A stretch of DNA of 64,000 nt from Rhynchospora pubera (Eukaryota; Streptophyta; Magnoliopsida; Poales; Cyperaceae), in the NCBI GenBank assembly GCA_028095005.1, contig CM051459.1, positions 310,746,513-310,810,512 on the forward strand, read 5' to 3'. The notes below the pieces were generated by a model. That model searched no databases, was not told the DNA's origin, and saw nothing but the letters and a program-made list of their open reading frames with translations. Shown in pieces: positions 1 to 9,729 of the stretch. The number at the start of each line of letters is the position of its first letter. Within the stretch, counting starts at the first letter, position 1. Made by a program: the position numbers and the translations under genes.

Positions 1-1
1 T

Positions 2-913
2 CAATTATTCGATGGAGGGAACAAGAAATGTCCTGAGCAACATTTGTTCAAATTCAAAAACTCATGTGGTGATACAGCGCACAATGAAGCCCTATTAATG
101 CGACAATTCCCTTTAAGTCTAACGGGAGAAGCACGTGATTGGTACACCTCATTAGAGAAAAACAGTATTAAAACTTGGGAAGAAATGGAAGATATATTTT
201 GTTCGATATTTGAAAAATTTACCCAAGAGATCACGAAGGCTGACATGGCTAAAGAAAAGCCGGGAAAAGGAGAATCAGTCATCAACTACATCACTCGGTG
301 GAGAAACCTAAGCATTCGTTGTCGACCCCAAATTCCTGACCATGAGGCAGTAAGGATGATAATAAGAAACATATACGGACCGATTAAGCCATTTCTGGTG
401 ATGGGAAATATCACTAGATTTGATGCCCTACTCACTGCAGTGTCAAATTATGAGAGCTTAGGTTCAGATGCATGGTCATATCACCCTAAAAGAAAAGGAA
501 AGAAGGCAAAATCCAAGAAGACTCGAGTATCGAGAATACCCACCTCATACGAAGTCGGCAGTAGCTCAAGAGTCTCGAACAACAAGAATATTGGTTGTTC
601 ATATTATCGTCCTAATAACAATCCCAAAAGGCTCTTGTCCGTAGCAGAATTATCTAGCAAGCCTTATTCATTTAAGAAGAAAGTAGTTCCCGAGTTATTT
701 CGACGGGCTATGGAAGACAATCTTCAGTTGCCACCAAGCAAACGTCCAGAGGAAATGAAACAATCCGACAATCCAAACTTTTGTCCATACCATAGGGTAT
801 TAGGACACAAGATTGAAAATTGTTGGGTATTCAAAGACTGGGTAGAAGAGCGAGTCAAATCAGGCGAAATATCATTGTACAGAAAGCGAAGGGCAAGAAC
901 CTACACCACATGA
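2..913 (+). pseudogene. gag: Retrotransposon Gag, 5'-truncated by window edge
   Basis: The reading frame is already open at base 2, so the start lies upstream. The first codons align with the capsid region of the Gag at 48082-50331 (both carry FDG, QHL and a shared CGxTA...E..L.RQF segment). The retrotransposon gag domain covers roughly the first 150 codons, with the WY-SLE and the later YI-RW and EAVRM-I landmarks. It is followed by a basic linker and a CPYHRVLGHKIENC knuckle, a C-X2-H-X4-H-X4-C variant, then VFKDWVEERVKSGEISL. The frame ends at TGA 911-913. A shift near 880-890 moves the reading into the next ORF, where the expected QEPxPHE segment resumes, so this TGA is probably caused by a frameshift. 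Gag would form the particle and bind element RNA. Confidence 0.85.
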
Positions 914-1889
914 GCGGTCTGACATTGACTCAGACGATGAATCCTTCACAGTATATGCAATCAGATTAGATGATGAAGCTGAGGGAGAAACACAAAGCCT
1001 GAGTAGCGGAACTAAACAAGTTTTTCCCATGATAATGGAATCTGACGAAGATACCCATGAGATAGAGAAAAATCCATTCGAAGAAAGCCCAGTATATACC
1101 ATTAGGACATGTAACAATGATCAAGAAGAAAATGTACAAAATTGGAGTAGCAATACTGAAGAAATTTGCCTCGTGATTGAAGAAACTACCATTGAAGAGA
1201 AAGAGAATTTACCTCAAGAAATCCCAGTGTATGGGATAGATAACGATATTAAGGAAGAAAACACACAGAATCGGAGCAGTAATACTGGAAATGTAGTGCT
1301 CGAGATGGAAGAATTTGAGAAAGCTGCTCTCAAAGAAGAGAAAGGTCCATCTCAAGAAAACCCAGTACATGAGACAGATAATGAAACCCAGGAAGGGGGT
1401 ATACAGAGTTGGAATGGTGAAACTGAAGAGATCGCACTTGTAGCAACAAGATCTGAAAGCATCTCCTTTGAAGAAAACAAGGTGCAAGGAACCATAACTA
1501 CCATCACCTGCAATGATCAACAAACCATGGAAGGCCTTGCTAAGCTTCTACAAAGACATGAACAGCAAATCATGATGCTCCATCAAAGAAATAGTGAGAT
1601 GTATTACGAAGGCGATATGATGAATCGGGCGATGAATAAATTATGTCGAGAAAATGAGGACTTATGCAGGGAGTTTTCCATGCTACAAAAGAATAATGAA
1701 AAGATATGCCAAGAGATACAGGAACTTCAGAAAAGGCACACTGAGATTCAAAGATTATTGGGAGGCTTGCAAAAAACAAGCGACAATACTCCAATCACCT
1801 CACGGAAGCAATTCGAGAAACTAAACCCCAAGAAAGTAAAAAACAAACTGAGTGATGTTCAGAGATCCAAGAAGAAGAAACATCAATGA
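912..1889 (+). pseudogene. Gag C-terminal extension: acidic repeats plus coiled coil
   Basis: This frame continues Gag after the shift near 880-890. The first in-frame ATG is at 1029 (286 codons to the stop), but the upstream codons match the family's QEPxPHE segment. Three degenerate repeats of about 40 residues follow, with shared landmarks PxxExPV(Y/H), a DN or ND step, then Q(N/S)WSSNTEE or its variants, at about 1080-1200, 1205-1330 and 1345-1450. All are strongly acidic. The last third has heptad-like spacing of Leu/Met (RHEQQIMMLHQRNSEM and following) and is probably a coiled coil, then a Lys-rich tail. No enzymatic motif is visible. The function is unknown; a Gag-linked RNA- or partner-binding extension is an inference. 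Confidence 0.55.
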
Positions 1890-1954
1890 CAAAAATCCTT
1901 AAAGTTGTTACAAACCGTAAGAACCTGAGGGAAAATTTGTCAATAAGAGAATGG

Positions 1955-2218
1955 CGGAGAAAATTATACTCTTTCCAAAAAGATAAGATTTCTGAGATCT
2001 TTGATCTAGCCATGCAATGTGATTTATAATTACCTAAATGTAATCGCCCAGATTCAGAACATCAACGCGACAATCCCAACTTCTGTTTATATCACAGAAT
2101 CATTGGGCATACAATCAAGGATTGCTACGTATTTAAAGATTGGATTGAAGATAAACTTAGAAAAGGAGAATTCCATCTCCCAGAGCACGTCCTGCAAAAT
2201 CCAGCACCACATAAATGA
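1955..2218 (+). pseudogene. Duplicated Gag C-terminal knuckle domain, broken
   Basis: A second copy of the Gag C-terminal module lies downstream of the coiled-coil ORF. It contains a YSF-(K/Q)K segment, an FDLAM step matching FRRAM of the first copy, then CLYHRIIGHTIKDCYVFKDW, followed by a QNPAPHK end. An in-frame TAA at 2027-2029 interrupts it just before the knuckle, at the position of LQLPPSKRPEE in the first copy. The order knuckle, extension, knuckle suggests a tandem duplication inside gag or a chimera of two gag genes. The TAA makes it a relic. Confidence 0.65.
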
Positions 2219-2234
2219 TGACCAAGCGACATAG

Positions 2235-2270
2235 CGGGGGGCAAAAAAAAAAAAAAAAAAAAGGGGGGGG
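2235..2270 (+). repeat. Homopolymer junction G6-C-A20-G8
   Basis: About six Gs, one C, twenty As and eight Gs separate the gag relic from the tandem array. A+G homopolymer runs recur at 3705-3728 beside duplicated segments. A template-switch or slippage junction formed during reverse transcription would look like this; that is an inference. Confidence 0.7.
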
Positions 2271-3440
2271 CACCGGTTGATATCAGACCGATCACCGTGA
2301 GTCTGGTATCTCGACCTATCCGAAAACTTCTACGTCTTCAGTTCAAAGCCTCTACAATCTACCGGTTGATATCAGACCGACTACCGTGAGTCTGGTATCT
2401 CGACCTATCCGAGATTGAAAACCTCTTCGTCTTCAGTCCGAAACCTTTAAGATCTACTGGTTGATATCAGACCGACTACCGTGAGTCTGGTATCTCGACC
2501 TATCCGAGATTGAAAACCTCTTCATCTTCAGTCCGAAACCTTTAAGATCTACCGGTTGATATCAGACCGACTACCGTGAGTCTGGTATCTCGACCTATCC
2601 GAGATTGAAAACCTCTTCGTCTTTAGTCCGAAACCTTTAAGATCCACTGGTTGATATCAGATCGACTACCGTGAGTCTGGTATCTCGACCTATCCGAGAT
2701 TGAAAACCTCTTCGTCTTCAGTCCGAAATCTTTAAGATCCACCGGTTGATATCAGACCAACTACCATGAGTCTGGTATCTCGACCTATCCGAGATTGAAA
2801 ACCTCTTCGTCTTCAGTTCGAAACCTTTAAGATCTACTGGTTGATATCAGATCGACTACCGTGAGTCTGGTATCTCGACCTATCCGAGATTGAAACCTCT
2901 TCGTCTTCAGTCCGAAACCTCCTTTAAGATCTATCGGTTGATATCAGACCGACTACCGTGAGTCTGGTATCTCGACCTATCCGAGATTGAAAACCTCTTC
3001 GTCTTCAGTCCGAAACCTTTAAGATCCACTGGTTGATATCAAATCGACTACCGTGAGTCTGGTATCTCGACCTATCCGAGATTGAAAACCTCTTCGTCTT
3101 CAGTCCGAAACCTTTAAGATCTACCGGTTGATATCAGACCGACTACCGTGAGTCTGGTATCTCGACCTATCTGAGATTGAAAACCTCTACGTCTTCGGTC
3201 CGAAGCCTCTACAACCCATAGATTGATATTAGACCGATCCCCATAAGTTTGGTATCTTGACCTGTACGAGATTAAAAAACCTCTACGTCTTTAGTTTCTA
3301 TAATCAAATCAGATCGACCCTTGCGAGTTTGGTATCTTGATCTCCTAAAGACCGGAAACCCCTATGTGTCCAGTTCTTAGCCTCTATATTCCAACAATCG
3401 ATATTGATCTGATTTTCGCAAGTTTGGTATCTTGACCTAT
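2271..3440 (+). repeat. 95-bp tandem repeat array, about 12-13 copies
   Basis: The phrase GGTTGATATCAGACCGAC recurs at 2364, 2459, 2554, 2649, 2744, 2839, 2936, 3031 and 3126, a period of 95 bp with one 97-bp unit. The first unit (2275) is 89 bp and diverged. After about 3220 the units decay but the phrases 'gttgatatt' and 'tttggtatcttgacct' are still seen to 3440. Each unit contains two arms of a near inverted repeat (GATATCAGAC...GTCTGGTATC). Arrays between gag and the 3' end are common in non-autonomous plant gypsy elements. No conserved reading frame is evident. Confidence 0.9.
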
Positions 3441-3550
3441 TTTTGATAAAAATATGGAGAGGGGTGATGCTACGATCAAACGGTGTAGACGATCCATATG
3501 AATCAAATGACTATCATAATAACGATTGTAATTTCGAACATGGGGGCCCG

Positions 3551-3612
3551 GCACAGATGGTTAGTGGTCCCGCCGTTATCCTAAAAATAACGGGTTCGAT
3601 TCCTACCAAATG
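3551..3612 (+). repeat. tRNA-like / SINE-head-like segment
   Basis: TGGTTAGTGG at 3558-3567 fits a pol III A box with one mismatch. GGTTCGATTCC at 3593-3603 matches the B box, and the spacing is tRNA-like. The segment does not fold into a complete cloverleaf by eye, so it is more likely a tRNA-derived fragment or SINE head than a gene. Confidence 0.3.
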
Positions 3613-3688
3613 GAGAAAATGGATAAGTTCCATTTCATGGAGTGGTCTATACTCTTTCGCATTGAAGGAAATGAGGAATGACAGCTGA

Positions 3689-4300
3689 ATGGTCCGATCG
3701 TACCTAAAAAAAAAAAAAAAAAAAAAGGGCCTATTGATAGTGCCGGCCTAAAAAAAAACGGTCCGATCGTACCTCAAAAAAAAGTCCTATATTCAAGGGA
3801 TGCCTCGCCGTAAGGCAACATGAGACATCTCTTCCACAAAACATTTTTTTCCCAAAACTCTAGAAAATTCCACAGCCAAATCTCTACAAAATAAAGGGCC
3901 TATTGATAGTGCCGGCCTTAAACCTACTATCATCGATGAACGTTCATCCTGACGGTTTCGAAAACGATGAACGAGGGTTTTGGCATTTTGTCCCTTAAAC
4001 AAAATAAATAACAATTTCCCATTTATTATTTTATTTTGCAGGAATATGGAGCAGCTGAAGCTTTATGTCCCTAATGGAAAATCAGGAGCGTCTTGCTTTA
4101 TAGCAACATAAGACGTTTCCTCCACCAAATACCTATTCTAAGCACCACAAAATCCACAAGCCTAATTTCCACCTCTAAAATGGTCAATTGTTGGAGTGAG
4201 CCATAAGTCAACCAACGCCAGTGAGTTCATTATACTGGTATAAAATAATGAACAGGGTTTTATGTATTTTGTCCCTAAAACAAAATAAAGGCACGAAAAA
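3689..4300. repeat. Locally duplicated, diverged non-coding segments
   Basis: GGTCCGATCGTACCT occurs near 3691 and 3760, and GGGCCTATTGATAGTGCCGG near 3727 and 3896, separated by poly-A and poly-G runs. A longer diverged pair covers about 3795-4016 and 4080-4291. Each member runs from a 'gcaacat(g/a)aga' phrase through a 'ccaca' phrase to a 'tttgtccct-aaaacaaaataaa' end. No gene is seen here. Confidence 0.6.
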
Positions 4301-4367
4301 ATAAGGGGGAGATGAACAAATCAACCACCAATCGCGGCATAGCATTCATAAAATTGAAAAATACATG

Positions 4368-4709
4368 CTACCTACTCCAATCGATTTTTTCTCCCAAAAA
4401 ATACAAATGTAGAGCTGTTATACCAAGAGCTACAAGAACAGGGAGCCAGAAAAAATAAAAACAAGAAGGCCGCTCGTATTTTGGGAGTTCAGGCCGAGTA
4501 GAATCAATACCCCAATTGTAGGAAGGAAGTGGCTTCCAGTAAGCATGAATCTCTTGGTCATATGGGTTTCCCCAGTTGTCACCAAGAGCGCGCACGATTT
4601 CCGGCACCGCATCCTCTTAAAGTTCCTCGATCTCCTCCGTGGTACGGCCCGGATGGTCGTTAAACTCGTCAGCAGAAGAGGGGAAACACTCATCGCCTTC
4701 ACTAGCCAT
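4368..4709 (-). pseudogene. Antisense small membrane protein pseudogene, one TM
   Basis: Reading the minus strand from ATG at 4707-4709 gives an acidic N-terminus (MASEGDECFPSS, then a TTEEIEEL segment), an in-frame TAA at 4617-4619, and then 83 further codons in the same frame to a stop at 4368. The C-terminal half has a Trp/Tyr/Pro-rich stretch (YWKPLPSYNWGID) followed by one hydrophobic segment, WLPVLVALGITALHLYFLG, and a short EKIDWSR tail. I do not recognise the family. The long open stretch after the TAA suggests a captured cellular gene with one inactivating stop. It lies antisense to gag and between gag and the 3' LTR, the same position as the PMD gene in the 24-kb element. Confidence 0.5.
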
Positions 4710-6034
4710 TTGACAATATTAATGAAGAGGCGGCGGAAAGGTAGAGTAGAGAAGTCGGGGGAAAGGGGAAGAAAAAAAGATAAAAAAAGGGGGGCGGGGC
4801 GTAACCATGGTGAATGCGCACTCATGACCACACTACAACACCACGTTCCCTTGATGAAAAGACATTACATGATATGTTGGCCCACGGTCATAAAGAGACA
4901 AATATTGGAATCAGCAAAACACGAGGCGAATAAAGAAACACATATATTACAGCATCATAAAAGCCTGCCATTACAAGTTTTAACGCATATACTGATATCA
5001 ATACTCGCAAACGTGTCATACATGTGTCTACACGGCCTTACCCAACACACGTACAACAACAGAGTCTCATGATGATACATAGAAAAACCACCATACAAAA
5101 TGACTATCATGGTGCAACGCAGTTCCACCGCGACAAAACTGGCCAGATCTGAGACAGAGAAATTGTAAAATTTGGAGGCTAGCAACACTTCGAAGCAGCA
5201 ACATCACCCAGGGCAGAAAATGAGATGCTCCTGATTAAAGCAGCATACAAAAGCAAGAAAATGATAGGCGTGTAATTCTTTTCATGAACAACCTCTTTCG
5301 CAAAAAAGATTTTGCAAAAAATTCGCCATGAGGAGGATAAGTTCGTCACACCTTCTGAAGAGACCTCAACTTCGACATGTGACGAAGGAGACCTCAACTT
5401 CTACATGCGAAACATTTGACCAAAACGTGCAAGATGTCCGACGACATCTTGTCTCTTACCCCAGACATTAAAGAAGATATGCTAGAATCAGTGATGTGAA
5501 GATATTATGGGTGAAACGGGAGAGTCCCGGAAAGACCCAGAGATTATATAAGGCATCACAAAGCTCTGAAAACTTTATAGGCCACTCAAGAGATATTGGG
5601 GTATTTTCTCAGGCATTCATGGAAGTTATAAGGTGAAAGTTTAATGGAAAAGAGACGGTGACAAAAGAAAAAGAGGGCTCTCGTATATAAACACGGATAA
5701 GGCCTCACTGTGCGTAACCGAACCAAAAGGGGAATCTATCCGAAACTAGATCCGAACCTCTAAGGCCACAAGCAAAGATGTGACACAAAGACAATGACGC
5801 ATTGAGAATTGGCGAAAATTAAATGCGGGGATTAGTACGGGATGGACCACCGAATAAAGAAAAGACAACATTTTTAGAAAGCATGCGCGCATGACCGAGT
5901 AGCAACGTCATACTTATCGTAAAAAAAAATGGGGCACCATATTTCAGTTGAGAAGCCAATAAAAGACAAACGCGAAAATAGTGGGTCAAGACAATGCACC
6001 AGAGCAGGTCGCTCGAAAATAATTCTCCCAACCC
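4710..6034. other. Non-coding interior of element 1
   Basis: No ORF with recognisable content. A TATA-like TATATAA lies at 5684-5690 on the + strand, followed by a fairly G+C-balanced stretch. Two short direct repeats (CTCAACTTC-TACATG type) occur at about 5365-5410. If pol was ever present it has been replaced or deleted. Confidence 0.5.
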
Positions 6035-6052
6035 GCTCTGGTGGGGGGCATT
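6035..6052 (+). promoter_or_regulatory. Polypurine tract of element 1
   Basis: GCTCTGGTGGGGGGCATT lies immediately before the TGTTG start of the LTR. The same junction (CTCTGGTGGGGGCATT followed by TGTT) occurs on the minus strand at 41350-41365 in the 24-kb element. It fits a plus-strand primer site for + strand orientation, in agreement with gag. Confidence 0.75.
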
Positions 6053-7066
6053 TGTTGAACCCTAAAATATTGCCATAATTACCGGACGACGGTACAGAAA
6101 TTTTTGAGGCTACTATAAGCAGTCGAATGGGGGTTCATGATTAAGAAATAAATTTTCAGACTAGCCTAAACATTACCCCGGATAAATCGGGAGAACATAT
6201 TCGTGAATATGACCATTAAAAATTTCAATGCCATGCCAAACCAAGTGGTCTAAATTTTAATGCTAATATTAATCATGTTAATTTAGCTTGCAATATAAAT
6301 TTCTTTGGATCCATGAAAAGCATAAATTACACTTCGAGGTACAAATAAAAAGAGAGTAGTATAACTTCATGTATATTTATACATGAAATATACGACTATA
6401 CATCAGATTGTGGCAAGGGAAAAGGGTGAAAACATCGCATCAAGATTCGTGTAACAAATTTTCCATGATCATCCATGATCAAATAATATTTTGCTGCTTT
6501 GACCCACTTTGCTTCAGCCCGGCCCACATCAACTCAAACAAAAAAAAAGGAAAGCCCAAATAAAAAAAGGGAGAGAAACGGCCTGGCCCAAGCAACTCAT
6601 CTCCTCCGTCTCTCTTCTCCGTTCCGATTTCTTCTGTTTCTGACGCACGCCATGACGAAGAGAACCTCCTCTGACGAACGCCATGACGCATGAGATGGAC
6701 CCCTCCTCTCGCACGCCTGTTGAAAAACGAAGCCAAGTAATGATGGCAGGGAATGGAATCTCGTTCTCCTCTTCTTCTCGCGTTGGGCACAGGAGCTCGC
6801 TCATTGCTGTCTCCTCTTTCTCTCTCACGCAGCTACTGAAACACAATGATTCCATTGGCGCACCTCAACTCACCTCTCTGCCACGCCATGATGACTGAGC
6901 ATTTAATTGCGAGAGAATGGAATCCCAACGCTAACAGATAAGTTTAATTCCATACTCTCCAGTCGGTTTGAGGTGAAGAAGGCTCCATTCTTCATGGCCT
7001 GAAAATTCGAAACATGCCAAATTGATGGAAATGAGACCCAATTGATCCAATTTCATGATTAGATAA
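6053..7066 (+). repeat. 5' portion of element 1's 3' LTR
   Basis: These 1014 bp match 10646-11657 almost base for base, with a few substitutions and small indels. In the second copy the match continues into the rest of a 3.66-kb LTR. Here it stops at AGATAA, where another LTR (TGATACG) begins. It is therefore a U3 fragment, not a short complete LTR. Small ORFs within it (about 6479-6898) recur in the second copy without frame conservation and are not genes. Confidence 0.85.
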
Positions 7067-7462
7067 TGATACGTCTAGACTTGGCAGAGATCAACAATAG
7101 TATGGAGAGAGAGATTGAGAGATGAATTCGTAAATCTTTATTGATCACAGTGTTACAATAGTCTGTTTCAGCCATCCCCCCTTGTACAATCATCTACCCC
7201 CTCTATATATAGACCTATTTCTTATAACAGAATGCTGACGTCACCCGACAGCCGTTAGCCCACTTGTGCCTCCAGATTCCCCCGAACTATGTTCGGTATG
7301 GTGCTTCCCGTGAGTCTGTTGGAGCGTGTTTTCCCGACTTTATCTGGGCGCGCTATTTAATTTTATCTTTTCCCGCTTCTTTACCTCCGATGCGGGCCTC
7401 TTTTGGGCTTGGTTCCCTATTCTTTTATTTGGGGCCGAGCTTTTATCAGGCTGGCCCTATCA
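7067..7462 (-). mobile_element. 396-bp LTR of an unrelated retrotransposon
   Basis: On the minus strand the segment starts TGATAGGGCC and ends GACGTATCA, so both ends carry the 5-bp inverted repeat TGATA/TATCA. Reading minus, there is a TATA box (CTATATATAG near 7202-7212), then a short leader, then AATAAAG as poly(A) signal, in the order expected for U3-R-U5. No second copy was found in the window and no clear target duplication is visible, so it is a solo or truncated LTR inserted in element 1's LTR. Confidence 0.65.
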
Positions 7463-7526
7463 TAAGCCCTTGAACTTGGGATGAGTATTCATCGCAAGTT
7501 GGAAGTTAGGGGTCACTAAACGCAGG

Positions 7527-8222
7527 ACTCCTAGGTGAGGCACAAAGTGGTGAAGCCCTTGAGTCCCGAACATGTAACCCTTGGGTGAAGCACGAAGTGG
7601 TGCAGCCCTTGAGTCTCGAACATATGACTCTTGGGTGAAGCACGAAGTGGTGAAGCCCTTAAGTCCCAAACATGTGACTCTTGGGTGAGGCACGAAGTGG
7701 TGAAGCCCTTGAGTCCCGAACATGTGACTCTTGGGTGAGGCACGAAGTGGTGAAGCCCTTGAGTCCCGAACATGTGACTCTTGGGTGAGGCACGAAGTGG
7801 TGAAGCCCTTGAATCCCGAACATGTGACTCTTGGGTGAGGCACGAAGTGGTGAAGCCCTTGAATCCCGAACATGTGACTCTTGGGTGAGGCACGAAGTGG
7901 TGAAACCCTTGAGTCTCGTACCTATGACTCTTGGGTGAAGCACGAAGTGGTGAAGCCCTTGAGTCTCGAACCTATGACTCTTGGGTGAAGCACAAAGTGG
8001 TGAAGCCCTTGAGTCTCGAACATATGACTCTTGGGTGAAGCACGAAGTGGTGAAGCCCTTGAGTCTCGAACCTATGACTCTTGGGTGAAGCACGAAGTGG
8101 TGAAGCCCTTGAGTCTCGAACATATGACTCTTGGGTGAAGCACGAAGTGGTGAAGCCCTTGGGTCCCGAACATGTGACTCTTGGGTGAAGCACGAAGTGG
8201 TGAAGCCCTTGGGTCCCGAACA
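7527..8222. repeat. 50-bp minisatellite, about 14 copies
   Basis: TTGGGTGAGGCACGAAGTGG recurs every 50 bp (for example 7681, 7731, 7781). Unit variants differ at AGTC(C/T)CGAAC and CAT(G/A)TGACTC. The units contain no stop codon in any minus-strand frame, so long repetitive minus-strand ORFs with a 50-residue period appear; these are a by-product of the repeat. Confidence 0.92.
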
Positions 8223-8477
8223 TTGACATCTCGGGCAGGAGAGCGACTTGAAGGAGCCCTTGAGTCCCGAATATTGACATTTCGGGCCAAAGAGCGACTT
8301 GAAGGAGCCCTTAAGTCCCGAACATTAACATCTCGGGCAAGAGAGCGACTTGAAGGAGCCCTTGAGTCTCGAATATTGACATTTCGGGCCAAAGAGCGAC
8401 TTCAAGGAGCCCTTGAGTCCCGAACATGGACATTTCGGGCGAAAAAGCGACTTCAAGGAGCCCTTGAGTCCCGAACA
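8223..8477. repeat. 51-bp minisatellite, 5 copies
   Basis: TTGACATCTCGGGC..GAGCGACTT units recur at 8223, 8274, 8325 and on, with a 51-bp period. Each keeps the GAGCCCTTGAGTCCCGAA core of the neighbouring 50-bp array, so this array is a derivative of it with altered flanks. Confidence 0.88.
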
Positions 8478-8489
8478 TTGACATCTGCG

Positions 8490-9655
8490 AGAATTCTCTC
8501 GAGGAGGGTCACGACTTTTCTTTTTCATTGCGCTTACTCCGAGAATTCTCTCGAGGAGGGTCACGACTTTTCTTTTTCAATGCGCTTACTCCGAGAATTC
8601 TCTCGAGGAAGGTCACGACTTTTCTTTTTCAATGCGCTTACTCCGAGAATTCTCTCGAGGAGGGTCACGACTTTTCGTTTTCATTGCGCTTACTCCGAGA
8701 ATTCTCTTGAGGAGGGTCACGACTTTTCTTTTTCATTGCGCTTACTCCGAGAATTCTCTCGAGGAGGGTCACGACTTTTCTTTTTCATTGCGCTTACTCC
8801 GAGAATTCTCTCGAGGAGGGTCACGACTTTTTTTTTTCAATGCGCTTACTCCGAGAATTCTCTCCAGGAGGGTCACGACTTTTCTTTTTCAATGCGCTTA
8901 CTCCGAGAATTCTCTCGAGGAGGGTCACGACTTTTCTTTTTCATTGCGCTTACTCCGAGAATTCTTTCGAGGAGGGTCACGACTTTTCTTTTTCATTGCG
9001 CTTACTCCGAGAATTCTCTCGAGGAGGGTCACGACTTTTCTTTTTCATTGCGCTTACTCCGAGAATTCTCTCGAGGAGGGTCACGACTTTTTTTTTTTTT
9101 AATGCGCTTACTCCGAGAATTCTCTCAAGGAGGGTCACGACTTTTCTTTTTCAATGCGCTTACTCCGAGAATTCTCTCGAGGAGGGTCACGACTTTTCTT
9201 TTTCATTGCGCTTACTCCGAGAATTCTCTCGAGGAGGGTCACAACTTTTCTTTTTTTATGCGCTTACTCCGAGATGATCTCGAGGAGGGTCACGACTTTT
9301 CGTTTTCATTGCACTTACTCCGAGAATTCTCTCGAGGAGGGTCACGACTTTTCTTTTTCATTGCGCTTACTCCGAGAATTCTCTCGAGGAGGGTCACGAA
9401 TTTTCTTTTTCATTGCGCTTACTCCGAGAATTCTCTCGAGGAGGGTCACGACTTTTTTTTTTTCAATGCGCTTACTCCGAGAATTCTCTCAAGGAGGGTC
9501 ACGACTTTTCTTTTTCAATGCTCTTACTCCGAGAATTCTCTCGAGGAGGGTCACGACTTTTCTTTTTCATTGCGCTTACTCCGAGAATTCTCTCGAGGAG
9601 GGTCACGACTTTTCTTTTTTTATGCGCTTACTCCGAGATGATCTCGAGGAGGGTC
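8490..9655. repeat. 52-bp minisatellite, about 22 copies
   Basis: The unit reads GAGGAGGGTCACGACTTTTC, then TTTTTCATTGCGCTTACTCC, then GAGAATTCTCTC. It contains the perfect palindrome GAGAATTCTC and usually CTCGAG. The period is 52 bp with small T-run length changes. Because 52 is not a multiple of 3 and the unit has no stop in any + frame, a 486-codon ORF (8181-9641) cycles through all three frames (FSRGGSRLFFF, LSRRVTTFLFH and SLEEGHDFSFS forms). Two units carry GAGATGATCTCGAGG instead, near 9273 and 9636. Confidence 0.92.
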
Positions 9656-9658
9656 ATG

Positions 9659-9677
9659 CTTTTTTTTTTTTTTTTTT
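9659..9677 (+). repeat. Poly(T) tract ending the minisatellite block
   Basis: About nineteen Ts end the 52-bp array and precede the Rab-like fragment. It could be a reverse-complement poly(A) tail or a slipped T run of the unit. Confidence 0.6.
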
Positions 9678-9729
9678 GGTGTAGTCTCTTAACCTTCATA
9701 CACACTACGTGTCAAATGGTATCCTGCAG

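Larger units (their letters stand above)
1..7066 (+). mobile_element. 3' part of a Tat-like Ty3/gypsy element (element 1)
   Basis: The window opens inside a + strand LTR retrotransposon. In order it has a gag gene with a frameshift, a duplicated gag tail, a 95-bp tandem array, an antisense small-protein pseudogene, a purine tract and the first 1014 bp of a 3' LTR that starts TGTTGAACCC. No protease, RT, RNase H or integrase is recognisable between gag and the LTR, so this copy is non-autonomous or deleted. The LTR stops at 7066, where another LTR begins with TGATACG. The 5' part lies outside the window. Tat-like placement is inferred from the Gag match to the 24-kb element and from the shared polypurine-tract/LTR junction. 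Confidence 0.75.

Noticed and set aside
3551..3612. Functional tRNA gene
   Set aside because: A and B boxes are present but no full acceptor stem or cloverleaf can be built by eye. Listed only as tRNA-like.
4368..4709. Plastid membrane-protein gene transferred to the nucleus
   Set aside because: The TM segment and Trp-rich stretch do not match any plastid protein I recognise, and the flanking sequence is not plastid-like.
6479..6898. Small ORFs repeated at 11069-11489
   Set aside because: They recur only because the LTR segment is duplicated. Both strands are open equally and no domain is recognisable.
7460..8392. Minus-strand repetitive ORFs (LHHFVPHPRV and similar)
   Set aside because: By-product of the 50-bp and 51-bp arrays. 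No start context or unique domain.
8181..9641. 486-codon + strand ORF and overlapping repetitive ORFs
   Set aside because: They arise from a 52-bp unit without stops in any + frame. The same peptide appears in all three frames, so it is a by-product of the repeat, not a selected protein.
7527..9655. CRISPR-like regular spacing
   Set aside because: Units are continuous tandem repeats without unique spacers, and the genome is a plant's.
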